Shown here in pieces: positions 5,213-5,357 of a stretch of 5,357 nucleotides of DNA. Within the stretch, counting starts at the first letter, position 1. Every line of letters begins with the position of its first letter. Source of the stretch: Deltaproteobacteria bacterium (GTDB taxonomy: Bacteria; Desulfobacterota_B; Binatia; UBA9968); contig JACZQL010000147.1 in NCBI GenBank assembly GCA_022545745.1, positions 1 through 5,357 of the forward strand. Reading direction: 5' to 3'. Below the pieces are notes generated by a model. It worked only from the letters and a program-made list of their open reading frames with translations, had not been told where the DNA came from and made no database searches. The translations under genes and the position numbers were made by a program.

Positions 5213-5357
5213 ATGACGTCTCGCAGTAAGAAGAAGGTTCTTATCACCGGAGCAAGCGGGCTCATAGGCGGTCTCGTGCTCCGGGGGTTGGGCGACAGGT
5301 ACGACCTCAGCGCCGTCAACCGCCGAGCCATCGAAGGGATTCCCTGCGTACAGGCAG
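5213..5357 (+). CDS. NAD-dependent epimerase/dehydratase (extended SDR), N-terminal part
   Basis: The gene runs off the right edge; 48 residues are visible. After a short basic start (MTSRSKKK), VLITGASGLIGG (9-20) is the first Rossmann strand and glycine loop (GxxGxxG) of the extended short-chain dehydrogenase family. LSAVNRRA (32-39) ends the second strand, where arginines after the strand might favour NADP or a nucleotide-sugar cofactor arrangement. Family members are about 260-340 residues and act on nucleotide sugars, uronates or similar substrates; the YxxxK active site lies outside the window. The start is fixed by the GGAGG site. Together with the Gfo/Idh fragment on the opposite strand, it hints at a sugar-metabolism neighbourhood. 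Confidence 0.8.
   Translation, partial: MTSRSKKKVLITGASGLIGGLVLRGLGDRYDLSAVNRRAIEGIPCVQA

Noticed and set aside
1..5357. CRISPR arrays, tRNA/rRNA genes, insertion sequences, toxin-antitoxin or phage modules
   Set aside because: Reading both strands I saw no spaced direct repeats, cloverleaf-like sequence, transposase motifs or terminal inverted repeats, including at the two junctions.

Overview
This window looks like a composite rather than one continuous chromosome. Base composition, codon choice and gene integrity all change at two places, near 545 and near 4000. At each place a recognisable protein family is cut off in mid-domain. The likeliest reading is a chimeric metagenome or amplified-DNA contig; real recombination is the alternative.

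Segment A (1 to about 545) is AT-rich and archaeal. Its single ORF (22-525, +) is itself a hybrid. It starts like a secreted archaeal protein with an archaellin/pilin-type signal. It then switches in frame to the C-terminal part of archaeal RNA polymerase subunit D (Rpb3/RpoD), including the Fe-S cysteines. A T-rich tail after the stop resembles an archaeal terminator.

Segment B (about 545 to about 4000) is GC-richer, bacterial and entirely on the minus strand. In transcription order it carries the C-terminal ~60% of an RND-superfamily efflux permease, a secreted DUF302 protein, and the membrane part of a 'fused MFS/spermidine synthase' protein. Spacing suggests one envelope/efflux operon. 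The RND gene has lost its 5' end at the right junction and the MFS-type gene its 3' end at the left junction, so only the DUF302 gene is complete. A signal peptide plus an RND pump suggests a Gram-negative-type envelope; I cannot name the phylum.

Segment C (about 4000 to 5357) is a second GC-rich bacterial genome. It holds the first ~80 residues of a Gfo/Idh/MocA-type oxidoreductase (-), a stretch that looks like the decayed tail of an MFS transporter (-), a complete small basic protein with a C-terminal AT-hook-like motif (+), and the start of a NAD-dependent epimerase/dehydratase (+) that runs off the window. A Gfo/Idh dehydrogenase next to an SDR epimerase fits sugar metabolism, but the fragments are too short to name a pathway.

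I found no tRNA, rRNA, CRISPR array, transposase or phage gene, and no convincing new multigene system. The items most worth checking are the in-frame signal/RpoD hybrid, the two junctions with apparent short shared sequence, and the small AT-hook-like protein.
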